A DNA stretch of 64,000 nt from Plantibacter auratus (lineage in GTDB: Bacteria > Actinomycetota > Actinomycetes > Actinomycetales > Microbacteriaceae): NCBI RefSeq assembly GCF_050587365.1, contig NZ_JBOBFV010000004.1:62001-126000 (forward strand). Reading direction: 5' to 3'. Below the pieces are notes generated by a model. The model saw only the letters and a program-made list of their open reading frames with translations. It did no database searches and was not told the DNA's origin. Both the position numbers and the translations under genes were made by a program. Below are positions 33,433 to 43,179 of this stretch, one piece after another (positions within the stretch are counted from its first letter, which is position 1; every line of letters begins with the position of its first letter).

Positions 33433-34230
33433 ATGAGCTCGACCACCCCACCCTCTGCCACGCCCGCCGGCTGGTACCCCGACTACGCGGACCCGACACA
33501 ACAGCGCTACTGGGACGGTGCCTCATGGACCACCCACACCGCGCCCGCCGCGGTCGCACCTCCGCAGCAGGCGGCGACCGCTCTGCTCGCCAGCCAGCCG
33601 CTCCAGCTGCAAAAGTCCGCGCCGCCCGCGTTCGCCGCCGGAACGGTTCCGTCGCCGTACGCCGCACAGCCAGGCACCACATCCGGCATGAGCGGCAAAG
33701 CGAAGGGTTGGATCATCGCCGGCTCTGTCGTCGGTTCGCTCCTGCTCGTCGGTGGCGTCTCGAACGCGATCAACGGCGGACGGAGCGAGCCGGTCGCCGT
33801 CGCGCAGACTGCAACCCAGACGCCGACAGCAACTCCGACACCGTTTCCGACCGCGACTGTCGAGCCCATTGCCGAGCCCACTGCACCGGCCGTGGTCGAT
33901 GTCGCCGCGTTCCAGGCGGGCGCGAACAAGCACACCGCCGACATCGACAAGGACCTCGACGACATGGTCACCACGCTGGCCGAGGGCGGCACCTGGCGGC
34001 TCCTCTCCAACACTGTTGAGATCAGCTTCAACCTCGGGCAGCTCCAGTCGCTCGACGTGCCATCGTCGGTCGCAGCCGAGTGGGCGCCGGCCCTCGTCGG
34101 GCTCGAGACGAGCGTCGACGCGCTGACGACCGCAGTCTCGGGAGGTGACCCGGCGACGATCCAGGGCGCAATGGACGGCGTTCGAGCGTCCTCCGCCGTG
34201 CTGCGCGACATCGGCGCCCGGGCGGTTTGA
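33433..34230 (+). CDS. DUF2510-domain membrane protein
   Basis: The 265-residue protein begins with the DUF2510 motif PAGWYPDYADPTQQRYWDGASWT (split at residues 11-33), common in actinobacterial membrane proteins. A disordered Ala/Pro linker, one membrane span (GWIIAGSVVGSLLLVGGV), a Thr/Pro-rich stalk (TQTPTATPTPFPTAT) and a 110-residue helical extracellular domain follow. Function is unknown. The next gene starts 57 bases on, so the two may be cotranscribed. Confidence 0.75.
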   Translation: MSSTTPPSATPAGWYPDYADPTQQRYWDGASWTTHTAPAAVAPPQQAATALLASQPLQLQKSAPPAFAAGTVPSPYAAQPGTTSGMSGKAKGWIIAGSVVGSLLLVGGVSNAINGGRSEPVAVAQTATQTPTATPTPFPTATVEPIAEPTAPAVVDVAAFQAGANKHTADIDKDLDDMVTTLAEGGTWRLLSNTVEISFNLGQLQSLDVPSSVAAEWAPALVGLETSVDALTTAVSGGDPATIQGAMDGVRASSAVLRDIGARAV

Positions 34231-34286
34231 TCTGCTCCGAGCCCGAAGCCCTCAGCCGTTCACATCTCAATCGTTTGGAGACATCC

Positions 34287-36146
34287 GTGTCGAACACCCC
34301 TACCTTGCTCCTCCTCCATGGAGTTGGCGCTGGCGACCTTCAAGGCAATTGGAAGACCTCGCTGAATGCGGCGCTGGCAAACATCGGTTACCCCGACCTG
34401 TCGGCCGTCAACGTCGTAGCTCCCCAGTACTCCCATGCGTTGAAGGGTTGGGATGACAAAGAACCGATGCCGGGCGAAAAGGTCAAGCAGCCCACCCGCG
34501 ATGCCGCGAGGAAGAACCGGCGCGACTTCGAGCGCCGCATGGGAGCTCTCGAGTATCGACTCGGACGGCATCATCCCGGACACGTCACGCCAGAATTCGG
34601 GCACGTCGTCAACGCGGCCGTCAGTGCCGGGCTTGTCCTGCCATTCCTCGCGCAGGCCCGGCTGTATCTCTCTGACGCACAGATTCGCGCGCATATCCTG
34701 AACCGAATCCTCGCCCAGCTCCCGGACTCCGGGCCGATCGTCATCGTCGGCCACAGCCTCGGTTCCGTCATCGCCGCCGACCTTCTCCGTCGCCTGCCTC
34801 ACGAGTTGGAGGTGGTCGGCATGGTGACGATCGGCAGCCCACTGGCGCATGGCGGATTCGACGTCGACAAGCTACGAGCATCACTCTCCGAGCCACCGGT
34901 GAACCTCGCCTGGTGGGTGAACTTCTGGAACTTCGGCGATCCGGTGGCCGCACATCGGGGACTCAGCTCGGTCTTCCCGTGGCTGATCGACCTGGGAATC
35001 AACACCGGACATCTCGGGGTCCCCGCGCACGACGCGACGGCCTACCTCGCCAACCCGACCGTCGCGGAGAGCATCGGCTACGCGGTCTTCGGGTCGAAGT
35101 CGCGCGAAGTGGATGTGTTCGACAACGCCCCGGCTATCCCGCTGGACTTCTCGGAGCAGCTTGCGCTTCTCGCGCTCCGGTACGCCCATCTCGTCACCCC
35201 GATGTTGAAGAACGATCAGGACAAGCAGAACCGTTACGAGGGGGCGCTGAGGCACGTACAGGCGGCGACCGTCGACCAGATTGCTCAGCGGAACGCGGGC
35301 GAGAATCGCCCCGTGCCAGCAGCGATCGCAAGACTCGCATTCGACCTCGCAGATGCTGAAGCGGCCATTCCGGAAGCTCGCCCGAGTTTTCAGATCCCGA
35401 AGGATGAGGCGGTCGTCCTCCTGACCGTCCTCGCGTCGGAGAATGTCATTCGACCATTCGAGATCGACATCTCGAGGGACCTTTGGAAGGCCGCGATGCG
35501 GGACCTCGCAGCCGAGATGGGCCTCGGAAGCCAGTTCGGCACTGCCGTGTTCGATGCCGGTCAACGGGCAAAGAGTGCACTCGGTGGGGCGCGCGGAGTG
35601 AATTGGCTCAAGTGGGGTGCGATCGGAGTCGGGGCAGCGGCGATCGTCGTCGCTACCGGAGGCATCGCTCTGGCGGCCGCTCCGGGTCTCGCCGGAGCCG
35701 CCGTCATCACCAGCGCGCTCGCCAGTTTCGGACCTGGCGGAATGGTCGGAGGGCTGTTGACCGCCGGCACCCTGGTGACTGCCGGCGGCGGCGGGATCGC
35801 CTTCGGGCTCGCGAGCCCAGGAACCTCGGCGGAGACGTTCGAAGCGGTGATCGAACGCCGCCTCGCGGCCGAGATCCTTCGCGAATTGCAGCACCTCGAT
35901 TCGGACCCGACGACGTGGAGGGTGCTCGCCGAAACGGAGATCGAAGTCCGGCGGGAACATGAACGGCTCGACGAGTTCTCGGACGGGGATGCTCCCGGCT
36001 TGAAAGATCTCAAACGCAAGATCGAGTCCGTCGAGCGCGCGTTGAAGTACATGCGGGAACACGGACTTGAGCCAGGATATGTTCCCGACGTCTCTGAACC
36101 GCTCCTTGGAAGACTCACCAGCTTCGTGCGCGACGGTCGCCAGTAG
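34287..36146 (+). CDS. Membrane-associated alpha/beta serine hydrolase
   Basis: The 619-residue protein starts at GTG 34287 (GGAG 8 bases upstream). The N-terminal half is a lipase-like alpha/beta hydrolase: LLLLHGVGAGD near residue 7 for the oxyanion hole, nucleophile Ser157 in VGHSLGS, probable Asp218 (NFGDPVA) and His248 (VPAHDATAYL). Residues about 475-540 contain two glycine/alanine-rich hydrophobic stretches (GVGAAAIVVATGGIALAAAPG and GGLLTAGTLVTAGGGGIAFGLA), probably membrane-inserting. A charged helical tail ends the protein. It may cleave a lipid or acyl ester. Its place beside restriction and helicase genes raises the possibility of a defence effector, but that is inference. Confidence 0.75.
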   Translation: MSNTPTLLLLHGVGAGDLQGNWKTSLNAALANIGYPDLSAVNVVAPQYSHALKGWDDKEPMPGEKVKQPTRDAARKNRRDFERRMGALEYRLGRHHPGHVTPEFGHVVNAAVSAGLVLPFLAQARLYLSDAQIRAHILNRILAQLPDSGPIVIVGHSLGSVIAADLLRRLPHELEVVGMVTIGSPLAHGGFDVDKLRASLSEPPVNLAWWVNFWNFGDPVAAHRGLSSVFPWLIDLGINTGHLGVPAHDATAYLANPTVAESIGYAVFGSKSREVDVFDNAPAIPLDFSEQLALLALRYAHLVTPMLKNDQDKQNRYEGALRHVQAATVDQIAQRNAGENRPVPAAIARLAFDLADAEAAIPEARPSFQIPKDEAVVLLTVLASENVIRPFEIDISRDLWKAAMRDLAAEMGLGSQFGTAVFDAGQRAKSALGGARGVNWLKWGAIGVGAAAIVVATGGIALAAAPGLAGAAVITSALASFGPGGMVGGLLTAGTLVTAGGGGIAFGLASPGTSAETFEAVIERRLAAEILRELQHLDSDPTTWRVLAETEIEVRREHERLDEFSDGDAPGLKDLKRKIESVERALKYMREHGLEPGYVPDVSEPLLGRLTSFVRDGRQ

Positions 36147-36279
36147 CGCGGCCCTTCCGGGCAGAGATTCGTGGGGCGCTCACGACCGAGAGAGGCGAAC
36201 CGCGCCGCTTCCCGAGGGCACGCCCGAGCCCTCGCGGCGCGCCTTGCAGGACGTGCCGCGAGAGCGGGCACGTGCCGCC

Positions 36280-39200
36280 TCAGGGGGTGTGGAGGGGGAC
36301 GATCGTGTCCAGCCCGCTCCGCGCCAATCTCCCCGAGGCCAGCCCGAACTCGAGGGCCTCGTCGAGGCGGGCTCCGATCGCGGCGGTGACTCGCTTGCCA
36401 CCGAAGATCGCGAGGGTCTCGCGGCGGAGTTCGTCGGGCGAGAGACCGGCGGATTCCTCCGCTGCGATCGCCATCGCGTTCGCGATCTCCACCAGGGAGA
36501 TGTGCTCGATCGCTCGGGCCGCTTCGGCCGAGGACTGACGGGCTCCGCGCCAGGTGAGCGGGTCGATCGACGTCGGCCAGGCGAACGGCTCGTCGGAGCG
36601 GCCCAGCAACTCGGACGGGACCTTGTCGAGGATCGACTTCGCCCGCGAACCCACCACCCGGTCGAGACCGAACGCACCCGCGACCAGCTTGGCCAGACGC
36701 GTCACGTGGATCGGCCCCTCGGCCTCCACCGCAGCACGGATCGCACCCTGCACCGCGACGACCGACTGACGGCCCGGCAACCGGTCGAGCACTTCGATCC
36801 CACCCAGCGTGGGTGCGTCCCAGGGCTCGTACTCCGAGAGCTCCGGGTGGCGCGCGGACGTGTCCGCCTCCGGCACCGCCTCGACGGGCTGCGCCGAACC
36901 GACCTTGCGGTCGCGGAACTCCGACAGGGTCTCCAGCGACGCCAGCCGCTCCGACCACTCACGCACTCGAGCGCTGCGAACCGGCGCGGGCTCATCCGAG
37001 GCATCGGGAGCGACATCGGCATCATCGGCAACCGACGCATCAGTCGCCTCCGACTCCGCACCAGCCGACACCTCCGGCACCGCACTCCCCGCAGCAGCCC
37101 GCTCAGCCGCAGCCTCAACCGCCGCGACCAACCGGTCCAGCACATCCTCGCGGTGGTGCAACCACTCCGGCAACCACACACGCTCGACGCCCGGCCACCG
37201 CATCAAGCCGCTCAGCACCTCGACCGGCAGCCCGTCACGGTCCGCGACCGTCCGACGCTCACGCCATGACGCCCCGTCGAGGAGCACCGCCACCAACGGT
37301 CGGTCCGGCTCCGCTTCCGTAGCGATGCTGATGTCGACCCGGAAGTCCGACAAGCCGACATCCGTCCGCACGGCATGCCCGGCGTAGCGGAGCTCGTCGG
37401 CGATCTCGTCGCGGTGGCGGTCGATGATCGCCTGACGACGACCGTCCTCGCCGGCGGCCTCGCTCCCCCGCTGCGCCAGCTCCAGGTATGCCTTCAGGTG
37501 CTTGATGCCGATCGACGAGGTCTGCTCCGCCCGCAGCTCCGACGGGTCGAAGCTCGCGAACAACACCACCTGTCGCCGAGCCCGCGTCACCGCGACGTTC
37601 AACCGCCGCTCGCCACCTGCCCGCGTGAGCGGCCCGAAGTTCAACGGGATCACGCCCTTCTCGTTCGCACTGAACGCGATCGAGAACAGGATCGTGTCGC
37701 GCTCGTCACCCTGCACGTTCTCCAGGTTCTTGACGAAGAGACCGTCCTGCTCGTCGAGCGCCAGCGCGATCCTCGGGTCGGCACTGTCACGCAGCAGGTC
37801 TTCGATGAGCGTCCGCTGCTGCGCGTTGAAGGTGATGACCCCGAGCGATGGCGTCTCGTCCGGCGAGGCCTCGAAGCGGCGCGAGATCTCCTCGACGATC
37901 GCCTGCGCCTCCACCGGGTTCGTCCGCAGCGACTTGCCGCGGCCACCCCGCTCGAACTGCCCGTCGAGCCGCACGAACGCCAGCCCGTGACCCGCCACCC
38001 CACCGTCGCCCGCACCCGCGAACGGCGCCGGGAACGACGACAACTGGCTGTCGTAGTAGTGGTGGTTCGAGAACGCGATGAGCGACTCGTCCTGGCTGCG
38101 GTAGTGCCACGACAGCCACTTGCTCGGCACCCGAGCCTGCACACACTCGGAGAGGATCGATTCCTCGTCCTGCAGCACCTCGCTCGTGACGTCGGCGTCG
38201 TCGTCGATCGTCGCGCCGGCCTCGGCGAACGTCGTCGGCGGCATCTGCTTGCTGTCGCCAACGACGACGACCGAACGCGAACGCCCCATCGCCCCGATCG
38301 CGTCGGCGACCCGGATCTGCGACGCCTCGTCGAACACGACGATGTCGAACAGCTCGGCAGCGGCCGGGAAGAACCGCGCGACCGACTCGGGGCTCGCGAG
38401 CGTGCACGGCATGATCTGCGTGATGAGCTCGCCGAAGTTCTCGAGCAGCGCACGGACACTCATGCCGCCGCGCTGACGGTCGATCTGCCGACGCAGCCCG
38501 CCGACCTGACCGCTCTCCGACTGCGAACTGAACGTCCGCAGCCCGAGCACCGACGCCGGGATCGCGCGCGGCAGCTCCTCACGCACGGCCTTCACGCTCG
38601 TGGTGAAGCGGGTGACGCTGCGGTTGTGGGCGGTGGCGTCGAAGGCGTCGAGCGTGGTGGTGCGCTCGCGCTCGTCGATCGACGCCTGTGCGAGGCCCTT
38701 CTCGAAGGCGAGTGTCGCGTCCTCGGTCTCGATGCGACCGGCGAGGATTGCGGCACGGACGTCGTCGAGTCCGTGGGTGCGGAGCGGTTCGATGACCCGC
38801 ACGAGGTCGAGCCAGCGTTCGAGGACGACCGGCTCGGCCGCGTCGAGACGGCGGGCGTCGCGCGTCGACCACCAGGCCTGCAGGAAGCCCTCGCCACCCG
38901 ACCACGCCGACAGGCGCTCGGTGCTGACGGACGCGGTGCGCAGGAAGTCGCTCCAGGTGCTCGCGAGCGTCGTCAGCGCCTGGGCCGCCTGCTGCGACGG
39001 CTGGGTCGTGGCGTAGTGGTCGCGGACGGCGGTGATGAACGCGTCGTCGGGCGTGCCCGGGAGGCGGAAGCCCTCCGACAGCCAGCGGTACCAGCCGAGG
39101 AGTTCGCGGACGGGCTGGGTCGGCTCGATAAGCGGGTTCCAGCGGTCGCCGACGAGCGGGAGGGCGGTGGACCGGAGCGTGCCGCGCAGCTGGACGAGGC

Positions 39201-42200
39201 GATCCTGGGCCGCCTTCGCCTCGGTGAGCTGCGGGACGAGCTGCTTGACCTTGAATACGGTGGCATCGACGGCGAGGACGTCGCTCAGCTGCGCGAGCGC
39301 GGCCCGGAGCCGCTTCTTGCGACCGAAGAAGCTCGACGCCGCGGCCTGTTCGGCGGCGTGGAGCGGGCCGGCGATGTCGCGGTCGAGGATGGCGGGTGTG
39401 AAGGTCGAGCGCCACTCGGCCTGGGCGTCACGGAGCTGTTCGGCGGCCGCGAGGGCCTCGTCGAGCCGGGAGAAGTCCTCGGGCCTGGTTCCAGCCATCA
39501 GCGCGCCGATGGGCAGGCGCGGTGCGGCGACGGCGGTCGACCAGAGGCCGAGGAGGTCGGGTCGCGACGCGAGACGCAGGGCGTCCATCGGGAGGCCGTC
39601 GTCGAGCGTCGCTGCAAGGGCCGCGTCCAGCGCGCGTGCGGCCTGCTGCACGGTCGCGGCGTCCAGCCCGGGAGCCGAGGGGCCGTCGAGGAACGCCCAC
39701 GGGTGCGTCGTGCTCGGCCGCGCGAGGTCGGAGCGCTCGGGGAGGTCGCGGAACACCTGCCGCAGCTCCTCGAACGCCTCGGACGTTCCGGCGGCGACGA
39801 GCGGCTCGGGAATCGCCATCGGGACGAGGTCGTGATCCATCGCGAGCAGGCGACTCCGCGCGGAGTAGAGGGAGAAGCCGGCGGCGTTGACCTCGTGGAG
39901 GCGATCGGCGTAGCGGGTGAGGGTGCGGAGGCCGGACTCGGACAGCTCGCGGTTGGTGCTCAGCGCGTCGATGTCGGCCTTGGTGCGGAGGTCGAGGCCG
40001 GTCTTGATCTGCGCACGGACGACGTTCGGCCTGGCGCCTTTGTCGTGGAGGTCGAGGGAGAACGCGCCGAGTCCGACGTCTTCGAGTCGCTGCTTCACGA
40101 CGTTGAGCGCCGCACGCTTCTCGGCGACGAACAGGACCTTCTTGCCCTCGGCGAGCGAGCGGGCGAGCAGGTTGGTGATGGTCTGCGACTTGCCGGTTCC
40201 GGGAGGGCCTTCGAGCACGAAGGTGCGCCCGGCGACCGCCTCGGCGACGGCGTCGAGCTGGGAGGAATCGGCGGCGACCGGGCAGTCGAGGCCGAGGCGG
40301 TCGAGGTCGGTGTCGGTCTGTGCGGGCGTCGGGTCGGCGTAGGCCTCGAGCGGCGAGTTGATGAGGTGGTCGACGAGGCTGTTGGAGGCGAGGGTCTCCC
40401 AGTTCTCATCGAGGTCCTTCCACAGCCGGTACTTCGCGAACTGGAGGATCGACAGCGACGCCGTCTCCTCCACGCGGAACGGCAGGCCGGCGTCGAGGAT
40501 CGCCTGGCGCACGGCGGTGAACGCGGCCGGGAGGTCGATGCCGGAGCCGTCCTCGACGGGGTTCGCGAGTCCGGGAATCTCGAGGCCGAAGCTCAGTCGA
40601 AGCTTCTCGAGCAGGCAGTAGTTGGGCGTGGAGGAGCCCGACTCGTCGAGGGTGAGACGGTAGGAGGAGCCGCGGCTCGTGGTCGTGAGCGTGACGGGCA
40701 CGAGCACGAGGGGTGAGCGGAGATCGCGGTCGCCGAAGCGCCAGCTCAGCATGCCGAACGCGAGGTAGAGGTTGTTGGCGCCGGTCTCCTCGACGATCGT
40801 CTTGGCCTTGTAGGCGAGCGCGCGGAGCTTCGTCGGGTAGGCGGCCTCGGTGACGTCGATGAAGGCGCTCTTCTTGTCCTCCAGGAAGGTGATGCGGTCG
40901 CTCTCGTCGAGGTCGCGGCCGAAGCGGATGCCGCGCTGCTGGTCGATCGTCGCGACGGTGTCGGAGGCGACGAGGGTGAGCGGGGTGCCGTGGTTGATGC
41001 TGTCCTCGAGGCGGCCGAGCGCGGGGCCGGGGACGGCGAGCTCGAAGCCAGAACGGTCGGTGTAGTTGATGAGTTTGTTGCGGAGGCTGAGGTCGAGGAG
41101 GGCGTTCTTCCAGGTGGAGACGCGCTTCGGGACGTCGGGGCCGTGGCCGGCTGCGGTCGACTCGGCGGTGGCCGGGGCGTCCTGAGTGAGGGCGCGGGCT
41201 TCGGGTGCCTGGTAGAGGGTGACGACGGGTTCGCCCTCGGCGTTGATGCGGCGGCTGGGCAGCGGGTAGATCTTGCGGAGGCGGGCCTGGACGACGTCGG
41301 TGACGCCGATGAAGTCGTCGAGAGAGCCAGCAAGGTGGTCGGTGTGGGGCCGGCGGGAGGCCTCGGCGAAGGTGGCGGAGGTGCCGGTGAGCATGGTGGT
41401 CTCGACGACGCCGATGCGGCCGAGTTCAAGGGAGTTGACGGCTTCGGAGACGTCGGTGCTGGCGACGACGTCGAGGGTGGTCTGGACGCGCCAGTAGCCG
41501 AGGAAGATGTGGTCCTTGAGCAGCCAGAGGAGGGGGTGGATGCCGATGGCTTCGAGGACGGACGCGAGCAGGATCGTCGTGTCGAGGCAGGTGCCGAGGT
41601 GGCCGGTGAGGACTTCCTCGGGGGTGCGGACCTTCTGGCCGCTCTGGCCCCAGCTGGCGGGCGGTTCGGCGTAGCGGATGTCGCGGGCGCGGGCGGCGTC
41701 CCAGACGGCGGAGACGATGGCGTCGATGCGGGCGAGGTCGTCGAGTTGGTAGGTGGCGAGGGAGCTGTTGCCGGTCTGCTGGTCGAGGAGGTCGGAGACT
41801 TCGAGCATGAGCTCGCTGACGACGAGGGCGTTGGGCTGCACATGGGCGGCGAGGAGTTCGAGGCCGAGTTGCACGGGTGCGGCGATCCACTGGTTGGACG
41901 CGAGCACGGTGACGGGGCTCTCGACCGTGCCGAGCTGGGTGCCTGCGGCGTCGCGGACGGTGACGCGGATGACGCCGGGGCGCTGCTCTTCGACGAGGAG
42001 CATGCGGCGTGGGTCGAGGAGGACCTCGGGGCTGCGGAGGAGGGTGGTGCGGTCTTCGCCGAGGTCGGCGAAAAGCACCTTGGTGTCGGCGAGGGCGCCG
42101 TCGGCGGTGACGACGTCGATCTCGACGGACGCCGCCCGGCGTTCCCCGCCGTGGTTCTCGAGGACGATCTCGTCGATCACCGCGATGCTGCAGTGCGCCA

Positions 42201-42762
42201 TCGCGTAGCTGAGCGTCGGCGTCGCGCTGACGCGGATGGAGACGGATGACGGGCCTGCGGCACCTTCGGCGGACAAGGAGCCTGCGGCGCTCTGCTCACT
42301 GGCTCCGTCGGTCCCTGAGCTTGTCGAAGGGCTCAACACCCGCCCCTTCAACTCCCCCACAACCGCAGCCTGCTCCGCGGCCCCGACGCTCTCCAACAAC
42401 AACTGCATCGAGTCCAACGCCCGATAGGCCGACTGCTCCGTGAACCCCGCGTTATGGGCCCAGGCATTCCGAACCTCCCGAAGCTCACTCGCGTACCCAC
42501 GAGCGCTCCGCGACAGCACGCGGTCGAACGGGTACCCCAGCTCCCCGATCCGCTCGGTCATCGCCCTGAGCATCAGCGACACGTCGGTCGCCGAGTACCG
42601 CCCGTGCCCGATCCCGGCCGTGCGGTCCTTCTCCTCGATGATCCGAGTCCACCCGACACCGGGCACCGCCTCGGCGAACGCACCCTCCACGACAGAGCTC
42701 AGCCCCAACCCAAGCTGCTCGAGCCCCTGGCCGACGGCGGAGTTGAGTTCAGAAGCGTCCAC
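36280..42762 (-). CDS. HEPN-DUF4011-helicase-Vsr-like-DUF3320 giant protein (probable anti-phage protein)
   Basis: The 2160-residue protein starts at GTG 42762 behind GAAAGG. Domains in order: Swt1-like HEPN at about residues 1-125 with the ribonuclease motif R98NAWAH103; a transglutaminase-like/adaptor region containing GTCLDTTILLASVLEAIG; DUF4011 (NALLDLSLRNKLINYTDRSG, about 575); SF1 helicase with Walker A EGPPGTGKSQT (about 852), Walker B VVFDEASQIRV (about 1477) and C-terminal NLENVQGDERD/NVAVTRARRQV; a Vsr/DUF559-like nuclease (LSDFRVDISI, about 1805; PLVAVLLDGASW); and DUF3320 at the C-terminus. This agrees with single-gene HEPN-helicase-Vsr defence proteins. Residues 144-151 (SPSTSSGT) come from an embedded dispersed repeat. 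Confidence 0.87.
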   Translation of the reverse strand: MDASELNSAVGQGLEQLGLGLSSVVEGAFAEAVPGVGWTRIIEEKDRTAGIGHGRYSATDVSLMLRAMTERIGELGYPFDRVLSRSARGYASELREVRNAWAHNAGFTEQSAYRALDSMQLLLESVGAAEQAAVVGELKGRVLSPSTSSGTDGASEQSAAGSLSAEGAAGPSSVSIRVSATPTLSYAMAHCSIAVIDEIVLENHGGERRAASVEIDVVTADGALADTKVLFADLGEDRTTLLRSPEVLLDPRRMLLVEEQRPGVIRVTVRDAAGTQLGTVESPVTVLASNQWIAAPVQLGLELLAAHVQPNALVVSELMLEVSDLLDQQTGNSSLATYQLDDLARIDAIVSAVWDAARARDIRYAEPPASWGQSGQKVRTPEEVLTGHLGTCLDTTILLASVLEAIGIHPLLWLLKDHIFLGYWRVQTTLDVVASTDVSEAVNSLELGRIGVVETTMLTGTSATFAEASRRPHTDHLAGSLDDFIGVTDVVQARLRKIYPLPSRRINAEGEPVVTLYQAPEARALTQDAPATAESTAAGHGPDVPKRVSTWKNALLDLSLRNKLINYTDRSGFELAVPGPALGRLEDSINHGTPLTLVASDTVATIDQQRGIRFGRDLDESDRITFLEDKKSAFIDVTEAAYPTKLRALAYKAKTIVEETGANNLYLAFGMLSWRFGDRDLRSPLVLVPVTLTTTSRGSSYRLTLDESGSSTPNYCLLEKLRLSFGLEIPGLANPVEDGSGIDLPAAFTAVRQAILDAGLPFRVEETASLSILQFAKYRLWKDLDENWETLASNSLVDHLINSPLEAYADPTPAQTDTDLDRLGLDCPVAADSSQLDAVAEAVAGRTFVLEGPPGTGKSQTITNLLARSLAEGKKVLFVAEKRAALNVVKQRLEDVGLGAFSLDLHDKGARPNVVRAQIKTGLDLRTKADIDALSTNRELSESGLRTLTRYADRLHEVNAAGFSLYSARSRLLAMDHDLVPMAIPEPLVAAGTSEAFEELRQVFRDLPERSDLARPSTTHPWAFLDGPSAPGLDAATVQQAARALDAALAATLDDGLPMDALRLASRPDLLGLWSTAVAAPRLPIGALMAGTRPEDFSRLDEALAAAEQLRDAQAEWRSTFTPAILDRDIAGPLHAAEQAAASSFFGRKKRLRAALAQLSDVLAVDATVFKVKQLVPQLTEAKAAQDRLVQLRGTLRSTALPLVGDRWNPLIEPTQPVRELLGWYRWLSEGFRLPGTPDDAFITAVRDHYATTQPSQQAAQALTTLASTWSDFLRTASVSTERLSAWSGGEGFLQAWWSTRDARRLDAAEPVVLERWLDLVRVIEPLRTHGLDDVRAAILAGRIETEDATLAFEKGLAQASIDERERTTTLDAFDATAHNRSVTRFTTSVKAVREELPRAIPASVLGLRTFSSQSESGQVGGLRRQIDRQRGGMSVRALLENFGELITQIMPCTLASPESVARFFPAAAELFDIVVFDEASQIRVADAIGAMGRSRSVVVVGDSKQMPPTTFAEAGATIDDDADVTSEVLQDEESILSECVQARVPSKWLSWHYRSQDESLIAFSNHHYYDSQLSSFPAPFAGAGDGGVAGHGLAFVRLDGQFERGGRGKSLRTNPVEAQAIVEEISRRFEASPDETPSLGVITFNAQQRTLIEDLLRDSADPRIALALDEQDGLFVKNLENVQGDERDTILFSIAFSANEKGVIPLNFGPLTRAGGERRLNVAVTRARRQVVLFASFDPSELRAEQTSSIGIKHLKAYLELAQRGSEAAGEDGRRQAIIDRHRDEIADELRYAGHAVRTDVGLSDFRVDISIATEAEPDRPLVAVLLDGASWRERRTVADRDGLPVEVLSGLMRWPGVERVWLPEWLHHREDVLDRLVAAVEAAAERAAAGSAVPEVSAGAESEATDASVADDADVAPDASDEPAPVRSARVREWSERLASLETLSEFRDRKVGSAQPVEAVPEADTSARHPELSEYEPWDAPTLGGIEVLDRLPGRQSVVAVQGAIRAAVEAEGPIHVTRLAKLVAGAFGLDRVVGSRAKSILDKVPSELLGRSDEPFAWPTSIDPLTWRGARQSSAEAARAIEHISLVEIANAMAIAAEESAGLSPDELRRETLAIFGGKRVTAAIGARLDEALEFGLASGRLARSGLDTIVPLHTP
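42310..42332. repeat. Dispersed GTCGAAGGG repeat inside a coding region
   Basis: CCCTGAGCTTGTCGAAGG with its flanks matches the intergenic copies at 57929, 60852, 60921, 60991 and 63887. Here it is read in frame in the minus-strand HEPN-helicase gene as SPSTSSGT, between the HEPN domain and the next domain. Confidence 0.8.
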
Positions 42763-43179
42763 GTGTGCGGCCTTTCATTATGGTGAGGCTGATATGCCGT
42801 CGGCACTTGATCGGGCCACTGTTGCGTTCTCTAGCCCCCAGAACACCACTGTGCCCGCGCGGGGAGTCGATAAAGCGATTCGACCGGCCCAACGGCCGCT
42901 ACGAGCCTACCTAGCAGAGGCGACGCTCGATCCTCCGGCGCATGGCCTGGAGAACGGCCACGGGTGCGAGCCGATGGAGTTATGCGCGGTGGAATCGCTG
43001 CGGCCCGCGGGGTCGATCAGTTCGCGCGCCGCTGGTGCTGACACGCAGAGTGGCTTCGAAGATGGAGATGACTCCGTCGAAGCTCGAGGTGCCCGGCGGG
43101 ATCCGACGTAGGGGGTTTCCCTCACCTTTACCCGGTTCGCAGTCGATAGGGTTGCTGCTAGGGGAAGCAAAATCGTGCT
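42763..43179. other. Divergent intergenic region between the two helicase genes
   Basis: These 417 bases separate the minus-strand HEPN-helicase from the plus-strand restriction operon. No convincing gene is seen; ORFs here lack homology cues. A possible promoter for the operon is TTTACC near 43131 with GATAGG near 43146. No repeats or hairpins of note. Confidence 0.5.

Noticed and set aside
37375..40716. 1113-codon plus-strand open frame
   Set aside because: It is antisense to the HEPN-helicase gene. Its Arg/Glu/Gly-rich product has no domain pattern and the minus strand shows clear helicase motifs; long shadow frames are normal at this GC content.
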